Part shown: one piece after another, positions 28,256-36,825 of the stretch
Numbering within the stretch: the stretch's first letter is position 1
How the letters are laid out: each line of letters starts with the position of its first letter
Origin: Candidatus Kaiserbacteria bacterium RIFOXYB1_FULL_46_14
Lineage (GTDB): Bacteria > Patescibacteriota > Minisyncoccia > Phycocordibacterales > UBA918
Length of the DNA stretch: 36,825 nt
Assembly (NCBI GenBank): GCA_001783525.1
Contig: MFMS01000002.1
Coordinates: 208,135-244,959 of the forward strand
Direction: 5' to 3'
Position numbers and translations under genes: made by a program
Notes under the pieces: model-generated
What the model saw: the letters and a program-made list of their open reading frames with translations, nothing else
Told to the model about the DNA's origin: nothing
Databases searched by the model: none

Positions 28256-28498
28256 ATGGAATTCGTCCGTACAGTCGTACTTCCGATACTACCTCACATC
28301 CAGATCGCTCTATCCGTCTTGCTGGTTGCAGCTATTCTATTGCAACAGCGCGGATCGAGCTTGGGCGGAGCCTTCGGAGGTGACAATTTTTCAGCGGCCT
28401 TTCACAAGCGTCGCGGTAGTGAACTCTTTCTTTTCCGTCTTACCATTGTCTTGGCGGTCTTGTTTGTGCTTTCTGCACTTGTCGCTATTGCTGCCTAG
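28256..28498 (+). CDS. secG: Preprotein translocase subunit SecG
   Basis: In-frame ATG at 28256; IALSVLLVAAILLQQRGSSLGGAFGGDNFSAAFHKRRGSELFLFRLTIVLAVLFVLSAL. Confidence 0.9.
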   Translation: MEFVRTVVLPILPHIQIALSVLLVAAILLQQRGSSLGGAFGGDNFSAAFHKRRGSELFLFRLTIVLAVLFVLSALVAIAA

Positions 28499-28590
28499 GT
28501 CTCATTAGACTATTACGATAGACGCTCGGATTTCCTTGGAATGTATTACGCTGACCCAAAAGGGTCTCTTTAACAACTTCGCTTACTTAA

Positions 28591-30342
28591 ATGAGCCTGT
28601 CCTTACCCCCACATTCAAGCTGGTTGGACCGCTGGTTCTCCTACCTTGACCAACTTCGTCCCTTCGACCGACTAGTCTTCGGTGTATTATTCTTGGTCTT
28701 TGTTTTTTCGTTGATTGTAAATTCAATCATTCTCAATCAATCTTTCTTAGTTAGCGTGCCTGAAGGCGGCGGCAAACTTATCGAAGGCGCTATCGGTAGC
28801 CCACGCTTCATCAATCCAGTACTCGCAATCACACGGGCAGATCATGACTTAGTGGCCCTCACATACAGTGGTATTTTACGACTTTCACCATCAGGTGAAT
28901 TTGAAAACGACTTAGCCGAGTCAGTGACTATTTCTGACGACGGCCGAGTCTATAACGTCATCCTGCGACAGGATCGCAAGTGGCACGACGGTACACCAGT
29001 CACAGCAGAAGATATTGCTTACACGATAGCCTTAATCCAAAACCCCGACCTTAAGTCACCACTCCGCGGCAACTGGAGCGGCGTCACTGTCGAATTGATT
29101 GGCCGGTACGAAATAAACTTTGTATTGGAAAATCCATATGCACCTTTCGTAGAAAATATGACCGTCGGTATTTTACCAAAACATATTTGGGAGACTCTCT
29201 CTGATGAAGAGTTGCCTTTTAGCCAACATAATATCGAACCAATCGGTAGCGGCCCATACGAAGTAGCGGAGATTAAGCGCAACCCTGCCGGCTTAGTGTC
29301 TGAATATCACCTGCGTGTATCTCCACACTACAATGAACAAACCAATCTCAATCAGATAACCATTCGCTTTTATCAAAACGAAGAAGCTATTTTAAACGCT
29401 CTTAAGGAAGGTAAGATAAATGCCACCGGCGCTTTGAGTGAACGCTGGCTTAATGACATCTCTCGCGACGATTTCAACTTCATTAGCGAGCCCTTGCCTC
29501 GTGTCTTCTCTGTTTTTTATAACCAAAATAAAAATCCTGCTTTGCGAGACAAGGCCGTGCGTGAAGCACTGTCTGTTGTTGTGGACCGTGATGAATTACT
29601 TAAACTAGCCGTCAACGGCTACGGACGTGCTGCCTACTCACCACTTCCACCAGGTTTTACTGACGTCCCAGAAACCACCTCTAATTATGGAACCAAAGAA
29701 GAGCGGCTGAAGGCCGCCCGACAAATTCTCGAAGCAGGCGGTTGGGCAATCGGTGCAAACGGCCGTTATGAGAAAAAAATCGACGGCATCGACTCCCCTC
29801 TAACAATCACGATGCGCTCAGGCAACAGCCTACTCTTCGAAACCATCAGCAGCTATCTGACCGGTATCTGGCAAGAAATGGGTGCCGACGTATCAGTAGA
29901 ACTTTACGAACAAAGCGACTTAGTACAGACGATCATTCGCCCACGTGATTATCAGATCTTGATCTTCGGAGCCGACATCGGCCGTTCACTCGATCTTTAT
30001 CCATTTTGGCACTCTTCACAACGTGAAGATCCAGGGCTAAACGTTTCTCTTTACGCCAACATTGCTGTCGATCAGCTAGTGTCCGAACTTCGCACCGCGA
30101 CATCGAGTGAGCTACGCACCGACCTACTACGCCAATTTTCAAATGAAATAGCCAACGAACAACCGGCCACATTCCTATTTGCTCCGTCCTTCGAATACGT
30201 CATAGATTCACACATCAGCACAGCCGAGATGAAACGTATCCAAAGACCGAGTGAACGATTTTCCAACGTAACAGACTGGTACATGAACGAGAGCGGAGTC
30301 TGGTCATTCTTTGCTGACAGGAACTGGGATATTTGGAACTGA
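28591..30342 (+). CDS. Extracellular solute-binding protein family 5 (peptide-type), N-terminal TM anchored
   Basis: INPVLAITRADHDLVALTYSGILRLSPSGEFENDLAESVTISDDGRVYNVILRQDRKWHDGTPVTAEDIAYTIALIQNPD; VREALSVVVDRDELL. Confidence 0.9.
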   Translation: MSLSLPPHSSWLDRWFSYLDQLRPFDRLVFGVLFLVFVFSLIVNSIILNQSFLVSVPEGGGKLIEGAIGSPRFINPVLAITRADHDLVALTYSGILRLSPSGEFENDLAESVTISDDGRVYNVILRQDRKWHDGTPVTAEDIAYTIALIQNPDLKSPLRGNWSGVTVELIGRYEINFVLENPYAPFVENMTVGILPKHIWETLSDEELPFSQHNIEPIGSGPYEVAEIKRNPAGLVSEYHLRVSPHYNEQTNLNQITIRFYQNEEAILNALKEGKINATGALSERWLNDISRDDFNFISEPLPRVFSVFYNQNKNPALRDKAVREALSVVVDRDELLKLAVNGYGRAAYSPLPPGFTDVPETTSNYGTKEERLKAARQILEAGGWAIGANGRYEKKIDGIDSPLTITMRSGNSLLFETISSYLTGIWQEMGADVSVELYEQSDLVQTIIRPRDYQILIFGADIGRSLDLYPFWHSSQREDPGLNVSLYANIAVDQLVSELRTATSSELRTDLLRQFSNEIANEQPATFLFAPSFEYVIDSHISTAEMKRIQRPSERFSNVTDWYMNESGVWSFFADRNWDIWN

Positions 30343-30369
30343 TTTAACTAAAAACTTAATTAACTAACT

Positions 30370-32391
30370 ATGGACAATCAAAACAATCAACAAAAGCCTA
30401 GCACTGGCGGCCCTCGACGTTCCTTTGGACAAGGTGGTTCAAACCGCCCTCGCTTTGGTGCTCGCGCCAACTACCGCGGAGCCCCTGCGCGTAGCAAGGA
30501 AGCACCGGCCGCTGGTGCAACCCCAGCTGGACCACGATCTGCTACACCATCTGCACCAAAACGCGCGAATGGAGGTGGTCGTGCTCCCGAAGGAGAACGC
30601 CGCGGTTCACGCCGCCCTTCACGCTTCAACAATAAGCGTCGCTCCAACAAAGCACCGGCGCTTCAGCACCGTATCTCTATCACTGACGAAAAGAATCCAC
30701 GTCTGCCAGAGGTTCTCGATGACGACACTGTGCGCGTTATACCAATGAGTGGTGTGGAAGAGATCGGACGAAACATGACAATCGTAGAGACCAAAGACGA
30801 TATCATCATTTTTGATATTGGTTTTCAGTTTGTCACCGAAGAGTCCAACGCCCCAGGTATCAACTACATCTTGCCAAATACGCAGTACGTTGAAGAACGG
30901 AAGCACAAAATCCGAGCACTCGTCGTGACCCACGGCCACCTCGACCACATCGGCGGTATTCCTTTTGTAATGGAGCGAATCGGTAATCCTCCTGTTTATA
31001 CTCAATACCTCACTTCATTGATGATCAAGAAGCGCCAAGAAGAATTCCCTCATCTTGATCCAATCGATATGCACGTTATCAAAGAAGGTGATTCTTTCAC
31101 TGTCGGTAAAGTCAAAATCAAAACCTTCCCTGTTACTCACTCTATTCCAGACGCGATGGGTGTATCGGTAGAGACCCCTCAAGGCGACATCGTTATCACA
31201 GGCGACATCCGCCTTTCTCACGAAGACGGAGAAGTTGTTCTCGATGAACGGGAGAGCTGGGAGAAAGTTGGAAAGAACAACAACCTCGTTTTAATCTGCG
31301 ATTCGACCAACGCCGACCGCGAAGGCTTTTCTGCACCAGAAGGACAGGTGCTGGCCAACCTCGATACCATCATCAAAAACGCCACTGGCCGTATGATTAT
31401 TGGTACCTTCGCTTCTCAGTTTGAACGACTAACAGCGATCATTAAGTCCTGCGAAAAGTACGGCAAGAAAGTCGTGCTCGAAGGACGCAGCATCAAGACC
31501 AACATCGACATTGCTCGCACAGCCAAGCTGCTAGAAGTTGAAGACAAAATCTTCATCAACGCTGGCGACATGAGTGACTACCCGTCAGATCGAATCGTTA
31601 TTCTCTCAACCGGTGCACAAGGAGAGGAATTTGCCGCCTTGATGCGTATCGCGACCGATAAGCACAAGTCCATCACCCTAAACGAACGTGACACTATCGT
31701 GTTGTCATCTTCGGTGATTCCTGGCAATGAAATTGCCGTACAGAAGTTGAAAGACAATATTTACCGCAAAAACGTAAAGGTCATCAACTACCGCAGTGCC
31801 GCAGTGCACTCCTCTGGTCACGGCAACGCTGGCGAGCTCAACTGGGTACGCCAAGCGGTACGACCTAAGTTTTTGATTCCAGTACACGGACATCACTTCC
31901 ACTTGAAGAGTCATATGTACACGGCGATTGAAAACGGTTTCCCTCGCGACAATATCGTCGTGCCAGACAACGGATTTTTGATTGATTTCAAAAATGGCGA
32001 GATGATCGTGCGAAAGGAAAAGGCACCAACAGAGCTTGTTATGGTTGACGGCTTCACTGTCGGTACCAAGCAAGAAGTGGTACTGCGTGATCGTCAGACA
32101 TTGGCAGAGGACGGCATGTTCGTCATCATTGCCACCGTCAACACCAAGAACGGCAAATTGCGCAAATCACCCGACATCATTTCTCGTGGTTTCGTATATC
32201 TAAGAGAAAACCAGCAACTGCTTGGCGAAGCTCGCACGCTTATTAAGAAGACGGTCGAGAAGCATACTGAAAATATGCATCCTTTGGATCTTGATTACGT
32301 TAAGGATGAGCTTACCAACACCGTCTCTGGATTCTTGATGCAAAAAACCAACAAGACACCGATGGTGATACCGGTATTGATTGGAATCTAA
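30370..32391 (+). CDS. rnj: Ribonuclease J
   Basis: MSGVEEIGRNM; VVTHGHLDHIGGIPFV; TGDIRLSHEDGEVV; SSGHGNAGELNWVRQAVRPKFLIPVHGHHFHL; basic Gly/Arg-rich N-terminal extension. Confidence 0.95.
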   Translation: MDNQNNQQKPSTGGPRRSFGQGGSNRPRFGARANYRGAPARSKEAPAAGATPAGPRSATPSAPKRANGGGRAPEGERRGSRRPSRFNNKRRSNKAPALQHRISITDEKNPRLPEVLDDDTVRVIPMSGVEEIGRNMTIVETKDDIIIFDIGFQFVTEESNAPGINYILPNTQYVEERKHKIRALVVTHGHLDHIGGIPFVMERIGNPPVYTQYLTSLMIKKRQEEFPHLDPIDMHVIKEGDSFTVGKVKIKTFPVTHSIPDAMGVSVETPQGDIVITGDIRLSHEDGEVVLDERESWEKVGKNNNLVLICDSTNADREGFSAPEGQVLANLDTIIKNATGRMIIGTFASQFERLTAIIKSCEKYGKKVVLEGRSIKTNIDIARTAKLLEVEDKIFINAGDMSDYPSDRIVILSTGAQGEEFAALMRIATDKHKSITLNERDTIVLSSSVIPGNEIAVQKLKDNIYRKNVKVINYRSAAVHSSGHGNAGELNWVRQAVRPKFLIPVHGHHFHLKSHMYTAIENGFPRDNIVVPDNGFLIDFKNGEMIVRKEKAPTELVMVDGFTVGTKQEVVLRDRQTLAEDGMFVIIATVNTKNGKLRKSPDIISRGFVYLRENQQLLGEARTLIKKTVEKHTENMHPLDLDYVKDELTNTVSGFLMQKTNKTPMVIPVLIGI

Positions 32392-32413
32392 TCAACGTTA
32401 TACCTAGGATATT

Positions 32414-32445
32414 AAAACGGCCGGAGCTTCGCTCCGGCCGTTTTT
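32414..32445. terminator. Bidirectional intrinsic terminator
   Basis: AAAACGGCCGGAGC-TTC-GCTCCGGCCGTTTT between convergent genes. Confidence 0.9.
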
Positions 32446-32464
32446 GTACGCCATACATTTTCCA

Positions 32465-33094
32465 CTACTTTCTAAAATATCCTCTAATCAAAATCGGCAA
32501 AACACTACCAAAGACCATAAACAATCCACCGAGCATCAATACCTCATCGTAGCCAAACTCTTCACCAACAAAGCCACCGATGACCATAAACAAACCTATC
32601 CCAAGCGAGTAAAGTGTTTGGTACATCCCTACGGTTTGTCCGAACTGCTCGCTGTTGATATTGCTGTAAAAAAGAATGCGCCAAGAAGCCAGATTGATTA
32701 CGGAAAAAATTCCCATAAAAAACATCGCTACATAGAGCTGCCAGATAGCCGTAGAAAAACTGAGCAGAATATAAGTAAAACCACCCAGCATACAAGCAAT
32801 AGAAAGACCCCAAACCTCATCCAGATACCCCTTATTCTTATCAAACCAGCGTCCAATTGGAATAGCCGCAAATGCTCCGACGACTCTATGTATCATTAGT
32901 GCCACTCCGACATTAAGTACGCTCGCACCGTCAATGTAAGTCACCACAAACAGCGCCAGGGCCACAGATACGAAAGCATCAGCTCCCCAAAAGGTAACGT
33001 CGTTAGCAGTCAGTGTTCTGATGATGTAAGTACGCGCAGAAACTGATTTTACACCAGCCTTAGAACTATGTTTTTGATGACGATCAATTTCCAT
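32465..33094 (-). CDS. Short MFS-like membrane protein (about half a canonical MFS)
   Basis: ~6 predicted hydrophobic helices; AIPIGRWFDKNKG resembles the MFS loop 2-3 motif; only 209 aa. Confidence 0.65.
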   Translation of the reverse strand: MEIDRHQKHSSKAGVKSVSARTYIIRTLTANDVTFWGADAFVSVALALFVVTYIDGASVLNVGVALMIHRVVGAFAAIPIGRWFDKNKGYLDEVWGLSIACMLGGFTYILLSFSTAIWQLYVAMFFMGIFSVINLASWRILFYSNINSEQFGQTVGMYQTLYSLGIGLFMVIGGFVGEEFGYDEVLMLGGLFMVFGSVLPILIRGYFRK

Positions 33095-33114
33095 ACGATC
33101 AATTGTAATACTAC

Positions 33115-33798
33115 TTATTCGTAAATAACATCCTTTCTTTCCACCACCACTTTCCAGCGGCGACGTTTGGCGTGTGTTAGGAGTGCCTGATTAGGATTGA
33201 AACAAATCGGATGCTCTACCGCTTCAAGAAGTGAGATGTCGCCTTCAGTGTCACCGACACCGATAGAGCCTTTGTCAGTAAGACCTTCTTCCTTTAAAAC
33301 ACGAGCCACGATGTTGGCTTTGTTTCCGATCAGATGCTCTCCTTCGACAACGCCAGTGAAACGGTCTTGTGAGCCTATCTCGTAGATACGCCCATAGACT
33401 TTATCAAAGCCATACTGACGACAAAATTCATCCAACACTGTCTTTGGTGATTGTGAGATGGCGACTAGGTAATAACCTTCTTTCTTAAGTGAGGCTATTA
33501 AGTCGCGAGTGTATCGATAAACGCGTTTACTATGAAGCGACACCACCTCGCGGCCAATGTCGGCCAGATCGCCATAAAAAACGCCCTTGATGTGATGGCG
33601 AAAAGAATCCACCACGGCGTCTATATATTCTTCGTAGTTACCCTCACGATCAATCCATTTCTGTTTGGCTTCCAAATAATATTCCTCTGCCTCGGCAGGA
33701 AAAATCTTACGCTCAACCAATTTCTCTACCAACTCAATCAACAAACTTGAGCGAAATACCGTCCCGTCAATATCAAAAAAAGCCACCGGTTTCTGCAT
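33115..33798 (-). CDS. HAD-superfamily (HAD-IB/SerB-like) phosphatase
   Basis: VAFFDIDGTVFRSSLLIELVEKL; YYLVAISQSPKTVLDEFCRQYGFDKVYG; NKANIVARVLKEEG...GSIGVGDTEGDISLLEAVEHPICFNPN. Confidence 0.92.
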   Translation of the reverse strand: MQKPVAFFDIDGTVFRSSLLIELVEKLVERKIFPAEAEEYYLEAKQKWIDREGNYEEYIDAVVDSFRHHIKGVFYGDLADIGREVVSLHSKRVYRYTRDLIASLKKEGYYLVAISQSPKTVLDEFCRQYGFDKVYGRIYEIGSQDRFTGVVEGEHLIGNKANIVARVLKEEGLTDKGSIGVGDTEGDISLLEAVEHPICFNPNQALLTHAKRRRWKVVVERKDVIYE

Positions 33799-33827
33799 AC
33801 AATAATTGTAGCAGAAACCGGTGGCTT
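33775..33827 (-). terminator. Perfect intrinsic terminator overlapping the HAD start codon
   Basis: Minus strand AAGCCACCGGTTTCTGC-(TACAATTATTGTAT)-GCAGAAACCGGTGGCTT, 17-bp arms, continuing TTTTTTT. The ATG is at 33798-33796. Confidence 0.8.
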
Positions 33828-33848
33828 GTACGTAAAGGATCGGTAGTA

Positions 33849-34031
33849 TCAGCGCGGCGTGTTGTTGACGACTTCTGACTCCTGTCTGGAAAGGGTACGC
33901 GGGTTGCCGATCTTGCGGCCGGACTTGTCCACAACGTATCCGGTGTAATCACCGGAGCTGCCGAGGCCGTTGACATAAAGCCCGCCCTTGGAATGTGGAA
34001 TTGTGATGCCAACCTTACTCATATCCGCCAT
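33849..34031 (-). CDS. Small protein (60 aa), unknown function
   Basis: In-frame ATG at 34031 with GGAGA upstream; consensus-like promoter (34075-34103) and downstream terminator define a compact transcription unit. Confidence 0.65.
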   Translation of the reverse strand: MADMSKVGITIPHSKGGLYVNGLGSSGDYTGYVVDKSGRKIGNPRTLSRQESEVVNNTPR

Positions 34032-34047
34032 CGGGATTCTCCTTTTT

Positions 34048-34071
34048 TCTCTCACCGGAATTAGTGAGAGA
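34048..34071 (-). other. 5'-UTR hairpin of the 60-aa gene
   Basis: TCTCTCAC-TAATTCCG-GTGAGAGA on the minus strand, just before AAAAAAGGAGA and the ATG. Confidence 0.6.
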
Positions 34072-34074
34072 TAC

Positions 34075-34103
34075 ATTGTACCTTATTATTTGTTAAATGT
34101 CAA
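34075..34103 (-). promoter_or_regulatory. Sigma70-type promoter
   Basis: Minus strand TTGACA (34103-34098), 17-bp spacer, TACAAT (34080-34075). Confidence 0.75.
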
Positions 34104-35227
34104 ACAAGATTCCTTACGCTCAAATAAACACTATATGCAATGGCGCCTACCGTCATTACTAAAGCAATGAAGATAAACAGGCCGCCAAACCACGGAAGTG
34201 AACAAAGAAGAGTAGTCGCAACAAATCCTACCAACACTGTGACAAAATTCATCTTGTCCCATTTCGGGAAGAATGAAACAACTAATCGCCCGATAATGAT
34301 CGGTAGCAAAAGCATACTGGTTAGTACAAGCAAGACTGAAGTCAGAAGAGTCAAGAAGCCGATCCAAACTCCGAGCACAGTGACCAACAAGATAAAGGAG
34401 AGAACCGGACCAGCAATAATCGCTGTCAGTCCAAAGAGACCACTCTTGGCAGGCTCACGGCGTAGCAAGTGCCAAAGATGCTCGATCCGTCCACGAAATA
34501 GGAAAAACAAACAGAGTGTAGTGAAGAACCATGCCACCATCGCAAATAAACTGAAGTTCCCTTCTTTACTATCAGAGATAGCGACATCCGCGCGAGCAAC
34601 ATCGCCGGCGACAGTCGCGCCTTGTGAGCGAGTAACATCCTGCTCACTTTGATACCGAACATCACCCTTGACCACAGCACTGTCTTGCAACTCCAAAGTG
34701 CCGATCACATCAACACCACCAACTGCCGAGTTGACAGTAAAGCGATCGGCCTGACCCATCACAGTACCCAATACATTACCTTCGATCACCGCTTCACCGC
34801 CGTAGAAATAGACATTACCGCCGATCTTGGCAGTAGATAAAATGTGCAATTGTCCACCTAGGACAAACACATCATCTTTCACCTCTCCCGCTATCACTAC
34901 CTCACCACCAATGACACGCAAGTCATCACCTACCGTATTGTGGACATTAGTAGTACCGCCCATCACTGTAAGATCCTCGCCAATCTGTCCATTTACCGTG
35001 ACCGAGCCAGCAATCACATACATGTCACCCCGCACTTCGCCGGAATGAGTCACACCACCGGCAGCCGCATAAAAATCATTTTCTACAATCTGACTAGCAC
35101 TTACCGAAACATTACTACCAGTACGCACGACTGTTTCCGCAGAAGCAAAGAGTGGGAAGATCGCCAAGACGAGGATAGCAAACAAGCCACTACTTGCTGT
35201 TATGGACTTTAAGTTTAGGTTTTTCAT
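34100..35227 (-). CDS. Secreted bactofilin-like beta-helix protein with C-terminal TM domain
   Basis: Signal peptide; GEVRGDMYVIAGSVTVNGQIGEDLTVMGGTTNVHNTVGDDLRVIGGEVVIAGEVKDDVFVLGG; several C-terminal hydrophobic helices. Confidence 0.75.
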   Translation of the reverse strand: MKNLNLKSITASSGLFAILVLAIFPLFASAETVVRTGSNVSVSASQIVENDFYAAAGGVTHSGEVRGDMYVIAGSVTVNGQIGEDLTVMGGTTNVHNTVGDDLRVIGGEVVIAGEVKDDVFVLGGQLHILSTAKIGGNVYFYGGEAVIEGNVLGTVMGQADRFTVNSAVGGVDVIGTLELQDSAVVKGDVRYQSEQDVTRSQGATVAGDVARADVAISDSKEGNFSLFAMVAWFFTTLCLFFLFRGRIEHLWHLLRREPAKSGLFGLTAIIAGPVLSFILLVTVLGVWIGFLTLLTSVLLVLTSMLLLPIIIGRLVVSFFPKWDKMNFVTVLVGFVATTLLCSLPWFGGLFIFIALVMTVGAIAYSVYLSVRNLV

Positions 35228-35244
35228 TTTAATGATTTAGATTT

Positions 35245-36264
35245 TCAATTTTTGAAAAGTTCTCTTCCTCTGTCCCAGATCTCATTGTGTCCTTGTTTTT
35301 TGAGCCAGTACCACCACTCGGCTCCCCATAGGTATTGCTTATCGTAACGGGTTTCGACCGCATAATCAATAATTTCGTTGATCTTCTGAAGATCCATTCG
35401 TTCATATTGTGTCTTCAAATCAACGGAGGTGACCGGTTCTACCAACCACGGTTCAGCAGATAACTCGATCAAGAAAGTCGGTTTATTACCATAAAACAAC
35501 TTAATAAAATTTTCTTTCGCTCGATAAAACCACGGTGGCAAAATTGTCCTAAACTGCCCTAGCTCTGGATTCCAAAAATAAACATATACACTCGTACCAA
35601 AAGCATCACCGTGCTTGTATGCATGTGCCCACAGACCTAGATTGCCGCTGTCTGTTACCAAAATCGGCCTGGTTGGATCAAGTGAACGAACCAGCTCTAT
35701 TTCCTCTATCAAAAATTCTTCATCTAACTCATTACAATAATCCTTGGCAAACACCTCCAGATAAGGTTCGTTTTCAACTTGCCAATATATGATGGCGGGA
35801 TTGTTTTTGTAGCGCTCCACCACAACGCGCAGATATTCTCGTATTTCCTCTTTTTGTTTTTCCCACGGCAAACTAGCGCCCCATTCTGGAACATGACACT
35901 CAGGCCATCTTGGCAAACGCCGGCCAACCGCAAAGATCACATCGGCATTCACTTCTTCCGCGCGCTCCATCTGATAATCTAACTCTGTCCAGTTGTACAC
36001 GCCCTTTTCTGGCTCAACCATCGGCCAATGAGCCGCCAATCGCAAGTGACGTACACCGAGGTCGTCGAGAATGGCATCGTAAACTTCTTTCCAATCAAGA
36101 CCGAGTTCATTTGCATACAACGTATTAAAAGACATCCCGTAAACTATCTTCGAAGGAACGGGCTTTTCAGTCAGCCACCATGCAAAAGCCGCGACAATGC
36201 CAATGAGCAACAGCGCCACTAGTAGCCAGCGTGACCATTTGTTAGTTTTTTTGTTTTTCTTCAT
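35245..36264 (-). CDS. Membrane-anchored glycoside-hydrolase-like TIM-barrel protein
   Basis: N-terminal TM; GVRHLRLAAHWPMVEPEKGVYNWTELD; NPAIIYWQVENEPYLE (NEP acid/base-like); PTFLIELSAEPW (second Glu). Confidence 0.8.
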   Translation of the reverse strand: MKKNKKTNKWSRWLLVALLLIGIVAAFAWWLTEKPVPSKIVYGMSFNTLYANELGLDWKEVYDAILDDLGVRHLRLAAHWPMVEPEKGVYNWTELDYQMERAEEVNADVIFAVGRRLPRWPECHVPEWGASLPWEKQKEEIREYLRVVVERYKNNPAIIYWQVENEPYLEVFAKDYCNELDEEFLIEEIELVRSLDPTRPILVTDSGNLGLWAHAYKHGDAFGTSVYVYFWNPELGQFRTILPPWFYRAKENFIKLFYGNKPTFLIELSAEPWLVEPVTSVDLKTQYERMDLQKINEIIDYAVETRYDKQYLWGAEWWYWLKKQGHNEIWDRGRELFKN

Positions 36265-36267
36265 CGC

Positions 36268-36825
36268 TTATAAGAATAGGAGAGTAAAGCCGAGACAGAT
36301 AATAGTGATATAAACAAACTTTTGCACCAACGTCTTTGAATCACCGTCGTGTTCACGAACAGACTCTGGTAGCCACCGGCCAAGAAATAGTGTGACCAAA
36401 AGTATGAATACGAATTTCACTCCGTCGAGCGCTTGTACCACTGCCACGTCGCCCCAATCGGTTGCCTTTAGAATCATAAAAGCGGCAACACCGGCTAAGA
36501 TCTTATTACCAAACACCAACAACCCAGTACGTCGGCTGGTCTTTTTGCTTTGCTCTCTGATAAGCTCCAAGTAATTAGGTACCAGGAGCCATGAGAGCGC
36601 AAAAAGTATTAGCGCGATGCGAGACCAAAAGAAACCATCATCAAAGTTGGTCATCTGAAACAACCCTTTCATCGCGAGGTAATGAAGCGCAAAGAATAAG
36701 CCACTGTGTATGGCGGCTAATGCGATATTGGTAGAAAATCGCATGCTAGATACCGCAAAAGTACCAGTTGCTAATAGCAATATGCCCCAAATAAAGTTGT
36801 GCGAATAACTAATATCCCAGAAGAA
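36268..36825 (-). CDS. EamA/DMT-like membrane protein, 5' end cut by the window edge
   Basis: Reading frame stays open to the right edge (FFWDISYSHNFIWGILLLATGTFAVSS...); multiple hydrophobic helices. Confidence 0.6.
   Translation of the reverse strand, partial: FFWDISYSHNFIWGILLLATGTFAVSSMRFSTNIALAAIHSGLFFALHYLAMKGLFQMTNFDDGFFWSRIALILFALSWLLVPNYLELIREQSKKTSRRTGLLVFGNKILAGVAAFMILKATDWGDVAVVQALDGVKFVFILLVTLFLGRWLPESVREHDGDSKTLVQKFVYITIICLGFTLLFL

Overview
The window looks chromosomal and gene-dense, with a gene set and surface proteins resembling Candidatus Patescibacteria/CPR (Parcubacteria-like). That placement is an inference from gene content; no rRNA is present to test it. TGA is used as a stop, so the standard bacterial code fits.

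Housekeeping content: SulP transporter, 23S rRNA pseudouridine synthase, TypA/BipA, tRNA-Ser(GGA), Fur-family regulator, HtpX, MazG-like, LemA, GroEL/GroES, SecG, an extracellular solute-binding protein, RNase J, a HAD phosphatase and a GH-like protein.

The most unusual part is a ~14-kb minus-strand cell-surface locus (about 2147-15995). In transcription order it encodes a 1634-aa LTD/SdrB-like membrane-anchored protein, a PE_PGRS-like Gly-rich protein, a collagen-like GXY protein, a 1045-aa repeat protein with a poly-Gly linker, a 460-aa SpaA/SdrB-like protein, a sortase whose start overlaps the previous stop (TAATG), and a CAP-domain protein. A probable ECF sigma factor and membrane partner lie upstream. 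Three of the surface proteins share a [P/G]-[K/Q]-[V/I]-[L/A]-G-[E/A] motif just after Gly-rich linkers. The two repeat proteins share an N-rich 'TG[D/E/N]A...N..N.N' motif.

Other notable signals: a UmuD-like S24 protein lacking both catalytic-dyad residues; a HAD gene whose start codon lies inside a perfect intrinsic-terminator hairpin; a 25/26-bp inverted repeat in a ~790-bp noncoding gap; a 23/25-bp inverted repeat upstream of groES; a degenerate partial copy of the tRNA-Ser 3' end; and a 19-bp palindrome resembling a TrpR operator between lemA and a MazG-like gene. All calls are by eye from sequence, with no database search.
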